From the NCBI GenBank assembly GCA_947095535.1, contig OX352772.1:231317754-231381753 (forward strand): a stretch of DNA of 64,000 nt. The letters run 5' to 3'. This document shows positions 51,026 through 63,345 of this stretch, in pieces. Positions within the stretch are counted from its first letter, which is position 1; each line of letters opens with the position of its first letter. The position numbers and the translations under genes are program-made. The notes beneath the pieces are model-generated. The model was not told the DNA's origin. It searched no databases and was given only the letters and a program-made list of their open reading frames with translations. This DNA is from Poecilobothrus nobilitatus (lineage: Eukaryota; Arthropoda; Insecta; Diptera; Dolichopodidae).

Positions 51026-51982
51026 TTAATATTTTTTTTTTATTTGTTTGGTCAAATTATATTTTGGGTATAGTTACAGATGCCGTTTGGGTTTCTTGTA
51101 CCACTGTAAAGCTTACTTTTCTTCAACCGACCTTCTCAATATCTATAAAACGTACATTAGGCAGAAAATGGAGTATAATGCAAAATTTAGGTTCATAAGT
51201 ATTCAAAAGCAAAAATAAATAAAAACTCAATAAACTTTAATTTAATTTTTAGTTTAATAATATAATTTTGTATTGACAGCTAATTTACATAGTTTTATTA
51301 TTATTAATTTACTTTGAAGTATTAGTAAATAATACTTCAAAATTTTTTGTCCCTTTTCTACATAGTTTTATGTTTTATATAAACTTTACTCGGAAATGCC
51401 CAAATTATAAGTATACTTTTATTTTATAAAATAATTTGTACACTTGGGTAATATTTTATTATATTTTGTACAGTTGGAAATAACTATTTGCAATAATATA
51501 GTATATACATTTAGCTATATATAGTTTTTTTCAAAGTAGAATTTTTATTATAGAATAAAATAATAGGTTACTTATTTGTTAATGCTATGAAACATATACT
51601 TAATATGAGATGATTATTATAATTTAATTTATAGGTTCTGTAATAGAAAAATCATATCAAAAAATATATGTATTTGTATTGAAAACTTAGAGAATGTCAT
51701 AATACGTACTGTGTGGAAGAAAAAAATGAGATAAAAGCGAGGTTTTTTTTACATATAGTAATCATATATAGTAATCATTTTAGAAATTTTATCTATACTG
51801 GAGTACATTAGACCTATTAATATATGTATGTATATTTTATTTTTCGATAATAGAACACTTTTAACACAACACTTTATGGGTAAGTAAATGGGTTTAATCG
51901 AGGTAGAAAATTTTCATACAAAATCAAGACGAAAATCATACAAATTTATGGCAAAAGGAGGAAAGGAAAAACAATAAAAAAA

Positions 51983-52255
51983 ATGTTGTCCCTTTATTTT
52001 TATTTTAAAAAAGCGATGCGAAACTACTTTTCGGAAAACGCCTTGTACAGCATTTATTCATCGTACATACTTTCTAACTTAGCTTACTTGAATCCTGTAT
52101 GGAATAATGGGCCATTGTTCATGTTAAATAAATTAGATATTTTAAATAAAAAAGCAATAAAAACTATAAATAGTTATCCGACCCTACTAATTTACTATAA
52201 TCAACACAGTACGTATCTATCAATTACATATGGAAGCGGGAAACCCTTACATTAA
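51983..52255 (+). pseudogene. RT 3' (thumb) fragment, third array copy
   Basis: A 90-codon open frame nearly identical to 48696-48968 (SNLAYLNPVW here). Confidence 0.7.
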
Positions 52256-53414
52256 GCTTCAAAATCATTATTAATACTATAAAACACAATTTCATTTAGA
52301 TATAATAGTCAATACGTCACAATGCAAGGAAGAAACTGAATTACTATTTAAAACTGTTTAAAGCGTGTAAACAGAAAAAGAATAGTTTGTACATTTTTTT
52401 AAGGCATACAAAAATATACCCAACAAACTCAAAGCCTTAATGAATCTCTACTTCTTCAAGAAGGAAATAAAATGTTTTTTTACTTAATTCGCAAAATCTA
52501 AACTAGGTCAATCTAAACTAGGATCGTAGGTCAATTTGGAGAATTTATCTTAGTTATCTTTTTTGTCATTTTCGTGTGTAGGATAAGATTGTATTGTACT
52601 ATAAATTTTATATTTTTGTTTTTTATTAAGTAGTACTAATACAATCAATAATAATAACTACTAGCTTGCCATAATATTATATTTTTAGCAATATCATTAA
52701 TTAAAATTAAACTTAAAAGTAGAATTAATTCAATTTTAAAAGTCAAATAAAATTAAAACTACAATTTGAATCAAAATTAAACGAAAATTATAATGACAAT
52801 TAAAACTATAAATACTTAAAAATAATTTTAAAACAAACGGTCTTCAAATCTTATTATAATCATTATATACTTAATTAATTCATTGTAAAACTCATATTAA
52901 TAATAAAAAAAAACAAGTGGATGTGACAGTAAGTCGATGCAACCGACTTATTAATACCCTACACCTGAATAACTCTAATTAAATTAAAATTTCATAAGTT
53001 TTTTGGCAGCTTTCGGAAGCCTCTAAAATCCCAACCTATGGTCGAAATTATAATAATAGGCAAAGTATTAGATTAATAGCAAAAAACATACTTTTTAATG
53101 AAAGAACGTATTACACGTATTTAAAATAAAGCACTTTTTTAGTAATAAAATAAAATTTAAAAGAAAATTTTTATTAATTCAATATATAAAAAATTAATAA
53201 AAATAGTAAAAGTATTATACATAAGTATTATACGTAAGTAAGAAAATTTTTAATAATATTAAAAACAATTTAAATAAAATATTGAAAGTAAATAAATAAT
53301 TATTAAAGAAAGTATTGTACATATAAAGAAAATTTATAATAAAAGTATTGTACATATTTACAAAGTAAAAAAAATTTTAATAAAATTAAGAACAATTTAA
53401 ATAAAATATTAAAA

Positions 53415-53740
53415 TTATTTAAATAAATATTTAAAATATATACTTCTTGTATAATCCCAATTAAATAAATTATACTTATCTGATTTTTTTGTAATACCTT
53501 CAATTGATGAAATTTTGTCCTCATCTAGCCATTCTCGATTTTCAGCTTCTTGGGCAATTATAAAACGTTTCTGTCTTACTTCTGGGTCTTCTCTCATTTT
53601 AATTGGTTTAGTAGTAAAATAAGAAGGCCCATCGGGAAAGATTGTTGGAATGGCACCTGGCTTTATGTAGCCAATTAGTTGAAATGGTACCTTGGTAGAT
53701 GTAGAAATTTTCAAATCAGCTGTTGAAATTGCCCTAAGCC
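53415..53740 (-). pseudogene. THAP-domain fragment, copy 3, fused to Harbinger sequence
   Basis: The THAP-derived part (STADLKISTSTKVPF to the stop at 53415) is intact in frame, but its N-terminal FPKDAELR part is replaced at 53740/53741 by Harbinger transposase sequence in a different frame. The 144-aa open frame to 53849 is therefore a chimera and its N-terminus is not a natural protein. Confidence 0.7.
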
Positions 53741-54066
53741 TTGTCCTCTTAAACATTCTGCTTTTAGCACATTTGAGTTGCCTTCTTTTAATTTTTTGTA
53801 AAGTGAGCAGTTTTTGAAAATTCCTCCATGTGAGATCCTTCCTTGACATCCTACATACACATATAAAAAGTTTCCTCTATAGCATCTACTACTGCTAAAA
53901 GAACAATACTGAATCTCCCTTTATAATTGTAAAAGTAAGATCCAGTATTTGCCGGACTTTTTATTTGGATGTGTTTCCCATCAATAGCACCAATAATGTG
54001 TGGAAAATGCAAAATTTCTTCAAATTCCTTAGCTACAGTTTTCCAATCTTCTTCGCTTTCAGGAAT
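53741..54066 (-). pseudogene. PIF/Harbinger DDE transposase fragment, copy 1
   Basis: The minus strand begins after a splice-acceptor-like TTTTTAG (54067 onward) and reads IPESEEDWKTVAKEFEEILH, FPHIIGAIDGKHIQIKSP (first catalytic Asp, GAIDGKH), GSYFYNYKGRFSIVLLAVVD and, in a shifted frame, YVGCQGRISHGGIF. The usual second block is DVGCxGRxSDGG, so both Asp positions are changed. It is truncated by the THAP junction. This is the conserved core of Harbinger transposases of animals. Confidence 0.8.
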
Positions 54067-54114
54067 CTAAAAATATTAAATATTTATATAACATATTCAT
54101 ACTGGTTTTTTTAG

Positions 54115-54272
54115 ATTGCTAAAATAACAACTTTGGAAGAAGATAATTTTTGTTCGCCTATTTGCTATAGTCCAGAAAATTTCAAACATATCTTTGAATC
54201 GGTAGACCAAATAAATATTGGTACTACATCAACTACAACAGCTACAACTACAGTTACATCAACAACCACATC
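54115..54272 (+). pseudogene. Possible exon with Thr-rich tail, unknown
   Basis: After a TTTTTTAG acceptor-like site, the plus strand is open: IAKITTLEEDNFCSPICYSP, then SVDQINIGTTSTTT with a Thr/Ala run. It is divergent from the Harbinger fragment and could be an exon of the second Harbinger-type gene, but I cannot confirm this. A near-identical copy is at 59508-59667. Confidence 0.35.
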
Positions 54273-55424
54273 ATGTTCAAAATCATTATTAATACTATAA
54301 AACTCAATTTCATTTAGATAGAATAGTCAATACGTATAGTCACAATGCAAGGAAGAAACTGAATTACTATTTAAAACTGTCTAAAGCGTGTAAACAGAAA
54401 AAGAATAGTTTGTACATTTTTTTAAGGCATACCAAAATATACCCAACAAACTCAAAGCCTTAATGAATCTGTATTTCTCCAAGAAGGAAATAAAATGTTT
54501 TTTTACTTAATTCACAAAATCTAAACTAGGTCAATCTAAACTAGGATCGTAGGTCAATTTGGAGAATTAATCTTAGTTATCTTTTTTGTCATTTTCGTGT
54601 GTAGGATAAGATTGTATTGTACTATAAATTTTATATTTTTGTTTTTTATTAAGTAGTACATACTAATACAATCAATAATAATAACTACTAGCTTGCCATA
54701 ATATTATATTTTTAGCAATATCATTAATTAAAATTAAACTTAAAAGTAGAATTAATTCAATTTTAAAAGTCTAAATAAAATTAAAACTACAATTTGAATC
54801 AAAATTAAACGAAAATTATAATGACAATTAAAACTATAAATACTTAAAAATAATTTTAAAACAAACGGTCTTCAAATCTTATTATAATCATTATATACTT
54901 AATTAATTCATTGTAAAACTCATATTAATAATAAAAAAAAAACAAGTGGATGTGACAGTAAGTCGATGCAACCGACTTATTAATACTCTACACCTGAATA
55001 ACTCTAATTAAATTAAAATTCCATAAGTTTTTTGGCAGCTTTCGGAAGCTTCTAAAATCCCAACCTATGGTCGAAATTATAATAATAGGCAAAGTATTAG
55101 ATTAATAGCAAAAATTACTTTTTAATGAAAGAACGTATTACACGTATTTAAAATAAAGCACTTTTTTAGTAATAAAATAAAATTTAAAAGAAAATTTTTA
55201 TTAATTCAATATATAAAAAATTAATAAAAATAGTAAAAGTATTATATATACATAAGTATTATACGTAAGTAAGAAAATTTTTAATAATATTAAAAACAAT
55301 TTAAATAAAATATTGAAAGTAAATAAATAATTATTAAAGAAAGTATTGTACATATAAAGGAAATTTATAGTAAAAGTATTATACATATTTACAAAGTAAG
55401 AAAATTTTTAATAAAATTAAGAAG

Positions 55425-55563
55425 AATTTAAATAAAATATTAAAATTATTTAAATAAATATTTAAAATACAAGAAGTATGTATTTTAAATATTTATTTAA
55501 GAAGTATGTATTTTAAATATTTATTTAAATAATTTTAATATTTTATTTAAATTGTTCTTAATT
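55425..55563. repeat. Second copy of the long palindrome
   Basis: Equivalent to 50096-50216, 5.35 kb further right, with an extra partial duplication of the loop side (AAGTATGTATTTTAAATATT twice). Confidence 0.75.
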
Positions 55564-55951
55564 ATTAGATTAATAGCAAGAATAATATTAATATTAGAAT
55601 AATATTAGATTAATAGCAAAAAAAATACTTTTTAATGAAAGAACGTATTACACGTATTTAAAATAAAGCACTTTTTTAGTAATAAAATTAAATTTAAAAG
55701 AAAATTTTTATTAATTCAATATATAAAAAATTAATAAAAATAGTAAAAGTATTATACATAAGTATTATACGTAAGTAAGAAAATTTTTAATAATATTAAG
55801 AACAATTTAAATAAAATATTGAAAGTAAATAAATAATTATTAAAGAAAGTATTGTACATATAAAGAAAATTTATAGTAAAAGTATTATACATATTTACAA
55901 AGTAAGAACATTTTTAATAAAATTAAGAACAATTTAAATAAAATATTAAAA

Positions 55952-56370
55952 TTATTTAAATAAATATTTAAAATATATACTTCTTGTATAATTCCAATTA
56001 AATAAATTATACTTATCTGATTTTTTTGTAATACCTTCAATTGATGAAATTTTATCCTCATCTAGCCATTCTCGATTTTCAGCTTCTTGGGCAATTATAA
56101 AACGTTTCTGTCTTACTTCTGGGTCTTCTCTCATTTTAATTGGTTTAATAGTAAATTAAGAAGGCCCATCGGGAAAGATTGTTGGGATGGCACCTGGCTT
56201 GATGTAGCCAATTAGTTGGAATGGTACCTTGGTAGATGTAGAAATTTTCAAATTAGCTGTTGAAATTGCCCCAAGCCATTTTGTTCGAAGTTCTGCATCT
56301 TTTGGGAACAAAAAACATGTAGTGTATACCTGAGCATTATGGCTGTTACACTGCTCAATGTTGGCATTAT
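55952..56370 (-). pseudogene. THAP-domain fragment, copy 4
   Basis: Essentially identical to copy 2 at 50605-51025, including the same TAA in place of Tyr, as expected from the 5347-bp duplication. Confidence 0.7.
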
Positions 56371-57329
56371 TTTTAATATTTTTTTTTTATTTGTTTGGTC
56401 AAATTATATTTTGGGTATAGTTACAGATGCCGTTTGGGTTTCTTGTACCACTGTAAAGCTTACTTTTCTTCAACCGACCTTCTCAATATCTATAAAACGT
56501 ACATTAGGCAGAAAATGGAGTATAATGCAAAATTTAGGTTCATAAGTATTCAAAAGAAAAAATAAATAAAAACTCAATAAACTTTAACTTAATTTTTAGT
56601 TTAATAATATAATTTTGTATTGACAGCTAATTTACATAGTTTTATTATTATTAATTTACTTTCAAGTAATAGTAAATAATAATTGAAAATTTTTTGTCCC
56701 TTTTCTACATAGTTTTATGTTTTATATAAGCTTTACTCGGAAATGCCCAAATTATAAGTATACTTTTATTTTATAAAATAATTTGTACACTTGGGTAATA
56801 TTTTATTATATTTTGTACAGTTGGAAATAACTATTTGCAATAATATAGTATATACATTTAGCTATATATAGTTTTTTTCAAAGTAGAATTTTTATTATAG
56901 AATAAAATAATAGGTTACTTATTTGTTAATGCTATGAAACATATACTTAATATGAGATGATTATTATAATTTAATTTATAGGTTCTGTAATAGAAAAATC
57001 ATATCAAAAAATATATGTATTTGTATTGAAAACTTAGAGAATGTCATAATACGTACTGTGTGGAAGAAAAAAATGAGATAAAAGCGAGGTTTTTTTTACA
57101 TATAGTAATCATATATAGTAATCATTTTAGAAATTTTATCTATACTGGAGTACATTAGACCTATTAATATATGTATGTATATTTTATTTTTCGATAATAG
57201 AACACTTTTAACACAACACTTTATGGGTAAGTAAATGGGTTTAATCGAGGTAGAAAATTTTCATACAAAATCAAGACGAAAATCATACAAATTTATGGCA
57301 AAAGGAGGAAAGGAAAAACAATAAAAAAA

Positions 57330-57601
57330 ATGTTGTCCCTTTATTTTTATTTTAAAAAAGCGATGCGAACTACTTTTCGGAAAACGCCTTGTACAGCATT
57401 TATTCATCGTACATACTTTCTAACTTAGCTTACTTGAATCCTGTATGGAATAATGGGCCATTGTTCATGTTAAATAAATTAGATATTTTAAATAAAAAAG
57501 CAATAAAAACTATAAATAGTTATCCGACCCTACTAATTTACTATAATCAACACAGTACGTATCTATCAATTACATATGGAAGCGGGAAACCCTTACATTA
57601 A
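57330..57601 (+). pseudogene. RT 3' (thumb) fragment, fourth array copy
   Basis: Nearly identical to 51983-52255, but with one A deleted near 57370 (GCGATGCGAACTAC), which shifts the frame after the first residues. Confidence 0.7.
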
Positions 57602-58803
57602 GCTTCAAAATCATTATTAATACTATAAGACACAATTTCATTTAGATATAATAGTCAATACGTCACAATGCAAGGAAGAAACTGAATTACTATTTAAAAC
57701 TGTTTAAAGCGTGTAAACAGAAAAATAATAGTTTGTACATTTTTTTAAGGCATACAAAAATATACCCAACAAACTCAAAGCCTTAATGAATCTCTATTTC
57801 TTCAAGAAGGAAATAAAATGTTTTTTTAATTAATTCGCAAAATCTAAACTAGGTCAATCTAAACTAGGATCGTAGGTCAATTTGGAGAACTTATCTTAGT
57901 TATCTTTTTTGTCATTTTCGTGTGTAGGATAAGATTGTATTGTACTATAAATTTTATATTTTTGTTTTCTATTAAGTAGTACTAATACAATCAATAATAA
58001 TAACTACTAGCTTGCCATAATATTATATTTTTAGCAATATCATTAATTAAAATTAAACTTAAAAGTAGAATTAATTCAATTTTAAAAGTCAAATAAAATT
58101 AAAACTACAATTTGAATCAAAATAAAATGAAAATTATAATGACAATTAAAACTATAAATACTTAAAAATAATTTTAAAACAAACGGTCTTCAAATCTTAT
58201 TATAATCATTATATACTTAATTAATTCATTGTAAAACTCATATTAATAATAAAAAAAAACAAGTGGATGTGACAGTAAGTCGATGCAACCGACTTATTAA
58301 TACCCTACACCTGAATAACTCTAATTAAATTAAAATTTCATAAGTTTTTTGGCAGCTTTCGGAAGCCTCTAAAATCCCAACCTATGGTCGAAATTATAAT
58401 AATAGGCAAAGTATTAGATTAATAGCAAAAAAAATAATATTCATATTAGAATAATATTAGATTAATAGCAAAAAAAATACTTTTTAATGAAAGAACGTAT
58501 TACACGTATTTAAAATAAAGCACTTTTTTAGTAATAAAATTAAATTTAAAAGAAAATTTTTATTAATTCAATATATAAAAAATTAATAAAAATAGTAAAA
58601 GTATTATACATAAGTATTATACGTAAGTAAGAAAATTTTTAATAATATTAAAAACAATTTAAATAAAATATTGAAAGTGAATAAATAATTATTAAAGAAA
58701 GTATTGTACATATAAAGAAAATTTATAATAAAAGTATTATACATATTTACAAAGTAAAAAAATTTTTAATAAAATTAAGAACAATTTAAATAAAATATTA
58801 AAA

Positions 58804-59129
58804 TTATTTAAATAAATATTTAAAATATATACTTCTTGTATAATCCCAATTAAATAAATTATACTTATTTGATTTTTTTGTAATACCTTCAATTGATGAA
58901 ATTTTGTCCTCATCTAGCCATTCTCGATTTTCAGCTTCTTGGGCAATTATAAAACGTTTCTGTCTTACTTCTGGGTCTTCTCTCATTTTAATTGGTTTAG
59001 TAGTAAAATAAGAAGGCCCATCGGGAAAGATTGTTGGAATGGCACCTGGCTTTATGTAGCCAATTAGTTGAAATGGTACCTTGGTAGATGTAGAAATTTT
59101 CAAATCAGCTGTTGAAATTGCCCTAAGCC
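58804..59129 (-). pseudogene. THAP-domain fragment, copy 5, fused to Harbinger sequence
   Basis: Same chimera as copy 3 (53415-53740), with the junction at 59129/59130. Confidence 0.7.
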
Positions 59130-59455
59130 TTGTCCTCTTAAACATTCTGCTTTTAGCACATTTAAGTTGCCTTCTTTTAATTTTTGGTAAAGTGAGCAGT
59201 TTTTGAAAATTCCTCCATGTGAGATCCTTCCTTGACATCCTACATACACATATAAAAAGTTTCCTCTATAGCATCTACTACTGCTAAAAGAACAATACTG
59301 AATCTCCCTTTGTAATTGTAAAAGTAAGATCCAGTATTTGCCGGACTTTTTATTTGGATGTGTTTCCCATCAATAGCACCAATAATGTGTGGAAAATGCA
59401 AAATTTCTTCAAATTCCTTAGCTACAGTTTTCCAATCTTCTTCGCTTTCAGGAAT
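59130..59455 (-). pseudogene. PIF/Harbinger transposase fragment, copy 2
   Basis: Near-identical to 53741-54066, including the GAIDGKH block and the frame break before YVGCQGRIS. Confidence 0.8.
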
Positions 59456-59507
59456 CTAAAAATATTAAATATTTATATAACATATTCATACTGGTTTTTT
59501 TTAGATT

Positions 59508-59667
59508 GCTAAAATAACAACTTTGGAAGAAGATAATTTTTGTTCGCCTATTTGCTATAGTCCAGAAAATTTCAAACATATCTTTGAATCGGTAGACCAA
59601 ATAAATATTGGTACTACATCAACTACAACAGCTACAACTACAGTTACATCAACAACCACATCATGTT
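59508..59667 (+). pseudogene. Possible Thr-rich exon, second copy
   Basis: Duplicate of 54115-54272. Confidence 0.35.
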
Positions 59668-60854
59668 CAAAATCATTATTAATACTATAAAACTCAATTT
59701 CATTTAGATAGAATAGTCAATACGTATAGTCACAATGCAAGGAAGAAACTGAATTACTATTTAAAACTGTCTAAAGCGTGTAAACAGAAAACGAATAGTT
59801 TGTACATTTTTTTAAGGCATACCAAAATATACCCAACAAACGCAAAGCCTTAATGATTCTGTATTTCTTCAAGAAGGAAATAAAATGTTTTTTTACTTAA
59901 TTCACAAATCTAAACTAGGTTAATCTAAACTAGGATCGTAGGTCAATTTGGAGAATTAATCTTAGTTATCTTTTTTGTCATTTTCGTGTGTAGGATAAGA
60001 TTGTATTGTACTATAAATTTTATATTTTTGTTTTTTATTAAGTAGTACTAATACAATCAATAATAATAACTACTAGCTTGCCATAATATTATATTTTTAG
60101 CAATATCATTAATTAAAATTAAACTTAAAAGTAGAATTAATTCAATTTTAAAAGTCAAATAAAATTAAAACTACAATTTGAATCAAAATTAAACGAAAAT
60201 TATAATGACAATTAAAACTATAAATACTTAAAAATAATTTTAAAACAAACGGTCTTCAAATCTTATTATAATCATTATATACTTAATTAATTAATTGTAA
60301 AACTCATATTAATAATAACAAAAAAAACAAGTGGATGTGACAGTAAGTCGATTATTTGTAAAGTTATTAATACTCTACACCGACTTATTAATACTCTACA
60401 CCTGAATAACTCTAATTAAATTAAAATTCCATAAGTTTTTTGGCGGCTTTCGGAAGCCTCTAAAATCCCAACCTATGGTCGAAATTATAATAATAGGCAA
60501 AGTATTAGATTAATAGCAAAAAATACTTTTTAATGAAAGAACGTATTACACGTATTTAAAATAAAGCACTTTTTTAGTAATAAAATAAAATTTAAAAGAA
60601 AATTTTTATTAATTCAATATATAAAAAATTAATAAAAATAGTAAAAGTATTATACATAAGTATTATACGTAAGTAAGAAAATTTTTAATAATATTAAAAA
60701 CAATTTAAATAAAATATTGAAAGTGAATAAATAATTATTAAAGAAAGTATTGTACATATAAAGAAAATTTATAGTAAAAGTATTATACATATTTACAAAG
60801 TAAGAAAATTTTTAATAAAATTAAGAACAATTTAAATAAAATATTAAAATTATT

Positions 60855-61012
60855 TAAATAAATATTTAAAATATATACTTCTTGTATAATCCCAATTAAA
60901 TAAATTATACTTATCTGATTTTTTTGTAATACCTTCAATTGATGAAATTTTGTCCTCATCTAGCCATTCTCGATTTTCAGCTTCTTGGGCAATTATAATA
61001 CGTGTCTGTCTT
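60855..61012 (-). pseudogene. THAP-domain fragment, copy 6, 3' part
   Basis: The C-terminal codons of the THAP fragment, interrupted after GTCTGTCTTA by a non-LTR insertion. The remainder resumes at 63080. Confidence 0.7.
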
Positions 61013-61015
61013 ATT

Positions 61016-63075
61016 TATTTATTTATTTATTTAGTTCAAGCTTAACACAAGCTAGTTATAATATAATTCAATTACAAAAAAATTATTAAATTTAAACAAT
61101 AATTATATAAAATAAAAATTTTACAAAATATTTTATGACATTTAATGTAATAATTAATACTCGTAAATACTACATTATAACTTTAATTAAAAATAAAATT
61201 TAAAAGGAAAAAAAAGAACAAGTTATAGATAAAAATTTATTACAAAAAACAAAAAATTTTTAATTAAATAATACGTATTGCATTAAAATCATAGTTATTA
61301 TTAACAAACTGCATAAAATTACAAATCAAAATTAACCATCGATTGATATAAATAAAAAAAATATATCTCGATAATACAGTTTCAATGACATGAATATAAA
61401 TCTCTTTTTAAAGGTTCTTTGGTTAGTTGAAAGTTAATATGGGATTTGTGTAAGTTACAGAGAGACATCATTCTATTAAGTGGTTCATACTTACCATAAT
61501 TAGTGCGGTGAAACTTCAAATTAAAGAGGTTAACCGATCTTAGCCTAGTATTGGTACAAAAGCTAATGTTGGCTAATAATTGTGCAGATAAAATATTACC
61601 TTTTACCAATTCTGTCAAGAATAATATGTCTGCGACGTTACGACGTTTTTCAAGCGTACACATATGTAAAAGGTTTAGTCTATGTTCATACGAAGGTAGA
61701 TTATAAGGATCTTCCCAGAGGAGATGACGTAGGGCAAATTTAAGAAATTTTTTTTGAGCAGATTCCATTCTGAATATATGGGTTTTATAAAATGGACTCC
61801 ACACCTGGCTGGCATATTCTAAAATGGAACGAACTAAGCAAGTGTAAAGAGATTTAAAAACATAAGGATCATCAAACTCTCTAGTCCATCGTTTAATAAA
61901 ACCGAGCATAGAGTTGGATTTGTTTAAAATATATGTATAATGAGTATTAACTTTAGGGATAGTTTGAAGGTTAAAGCAATAATTATATGAAATTGGATTA
62001 GAACGGCGAGTAAAAGTAATATGAGCACATTTAGTAATATTTAGTTGAAGATTGTTGATATTACAGCAATCAGCTTGTAATGCTTTCGAATCGTCGAAGG
62101 AAGTAATTTTCTTGAAAATCTTCATATCATCAGCATAAATTCTAATATCACAATGTTGAATTACGGAAGTGACATCGTTGATTGCAATAATAAACAAAAG
62201 CGGTCCAAGTTGGCTACCTTGAGGAACACCTGTAGGAGCTTTAAATAGAGAAGAAATTGAAGATCTAAAAGAAATACGGTAGCTACAATCAGAAAGATAA
62301 GAATAGATCCAATTAATAAAATATTGTGGAAACCCCAGGTTCTGCAATTTTAAAATAATAATACTATGAGAAAGTAAATCGAATGCTTTACTAAAGTCGG
62401 TGTAAATTACATCCGTTTGAAAACCATCCTCCATATGTTTTAGAAATGTAGTTGTGGATTCCACAAGATTGGTGACTGTAGATTTACTTTTTACAAAGCC
62501 ATGTTGATTGGGTGATAAAAAGGCCAGTGCAATGTTGAAAGTAAAAAGGCCAGTGCCTTGCTGAAAAGGCCAGTGCAATGATCATATATAGAATCGAATA
62601 CTATTAATTCAAAAATTTTAGGAATAGAAGATAATTTTGCGATCGAGCGATAATTGATAACGTCATTTTTGAGATTTTTTTTATGGACAGGCTTAATAAG
62701 AGCCATTTTCCAAAGTGATGGAAAGATTCCCGAAGATAAAGAAAGATTAAATAGCTTAGATAGGGGGTCTGCCAAAAACATAGAACAATTTTTTAAAAAT
62801 AAATTGGGAATACCATCAGTTCCGGGACTAGAATTATCATCCAATTTATTTAAGTAACATAGTACCAAATTAGGATCAATAGTAATATTTCTAAGCGTTG
62901 TTTTAGGAAAATTATTTAAATAGGAAAAATAAACTGAGTCAGGATTGAAGAACGATGGGGAATAGCTTGCTGAAAAAAAGTCACGAAACCATTCGGAAAT
63001 AATAGAGGAATCACAGCTACTATTATTATTATAATTCATAAAAGTGGGATATTGATCACATTTTCTTTTAGAGTT
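61016..63075 (-). mobile_element. 5'-truncated CR1/Jockey-like non-LTR element inserted in THAP copy 6
   Basis: The 3' end is a (TTTA)n run at about 61012-61034 on the plus strand. The RT occupies the minus strand. Flanks CTGTCTTA and TTACTTCTGGG overlap by TTA, and the uninterrupted site GTGTCTGTCTTACTTCTGGG is present in another THAP copy near 47480. About 2.06 kb remains; the endonuclease part is missing. Confidence 0.85.
61382..63039 (-). pseudogene. Non-LTR reverse transcriptase (YADD intact), frameshifted
   Basis: Two overlapping frames, 63039-62491 and 62578-61382, together cover most of an RT. The first has NSSPGTDGIPNLFL and NYRSIAKLSSIPKIFE. The second has SPNQHGFVKSKSTVTNL, YTDFSKAFD, GVPQGSQLGPLLF, the catalytic IYADDMKIF and the thumb region (LEYASQVWSPFY). 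A small triplication of AAAAAGGCCAGTGCAATG at about 62518-62580 causes the frame change. The catalytic residues are intact, so the element is comparatively young. The N-terminal endonuclease is absent. Confidence 0.9.
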
Positions 63076-63345
63076 CAGTTACTTCTGGGTCTTCTCTTAT
63101 TTTAATTGGTTTAGTAGTAAAATAAGAAGGCCCATCGGGAAAGATTGTTGGGATGGCACCTGGCTTGATGTAGCCAATTAGTTGAAATGGTACCTTGGTA
63201 GATGTAGAAATTTTCAAATCAGGTGTTGAAATTGCCCTAAGCCATTTTATTCGAAGTTCTGCATCTTTTGGGAACAAAAAACATGTAGTGTATACCTGAG
63301 CATTATGGCTGTTACACTGTTCAATGTTGGCATTATTTTTAATAT
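63076..63345 (-). pseudogene. THAP-domain fragment, copy 6, 5' part
   Basis: REDPEV, IKPGAIPTIFPDG and FPKDAELRIKWLRAI are in frame to the right of the LINE insertion, completing the fragment begun at 60855. Confidence 0.7.

Larger units (their letters stand above)
45088..61015. repeat. Long array of composite repeats (THAP, RT tail, Harbinger, AT-rich spacer)
   Basis: The THAP-fragment end recurs near 47356, 50634, 53445, 55980, 58835 and 60880, and the RT tail near 45090, 48846, 52133 and 57480. A simple unit of about 3.28 kb (RT tail, spacer, THAP) alternates with units in which the THAP fragment is fused to a Harbinger transposase fragment. Corresponding points 50605/55952, 51983/57330 and 53415/58804 are 5347-5389 bp apart, so a higher-order repeat has been duplicated. 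Confidence 0.85.

Noticed and set aside
53741..53849. N-terminal 36 residues of a 144-aa frame (SRKDLTWRNFQKLL)
   Set aside because: This is Harbinger transposase sequence read in the wrong frame across a junction, not a natural domain.
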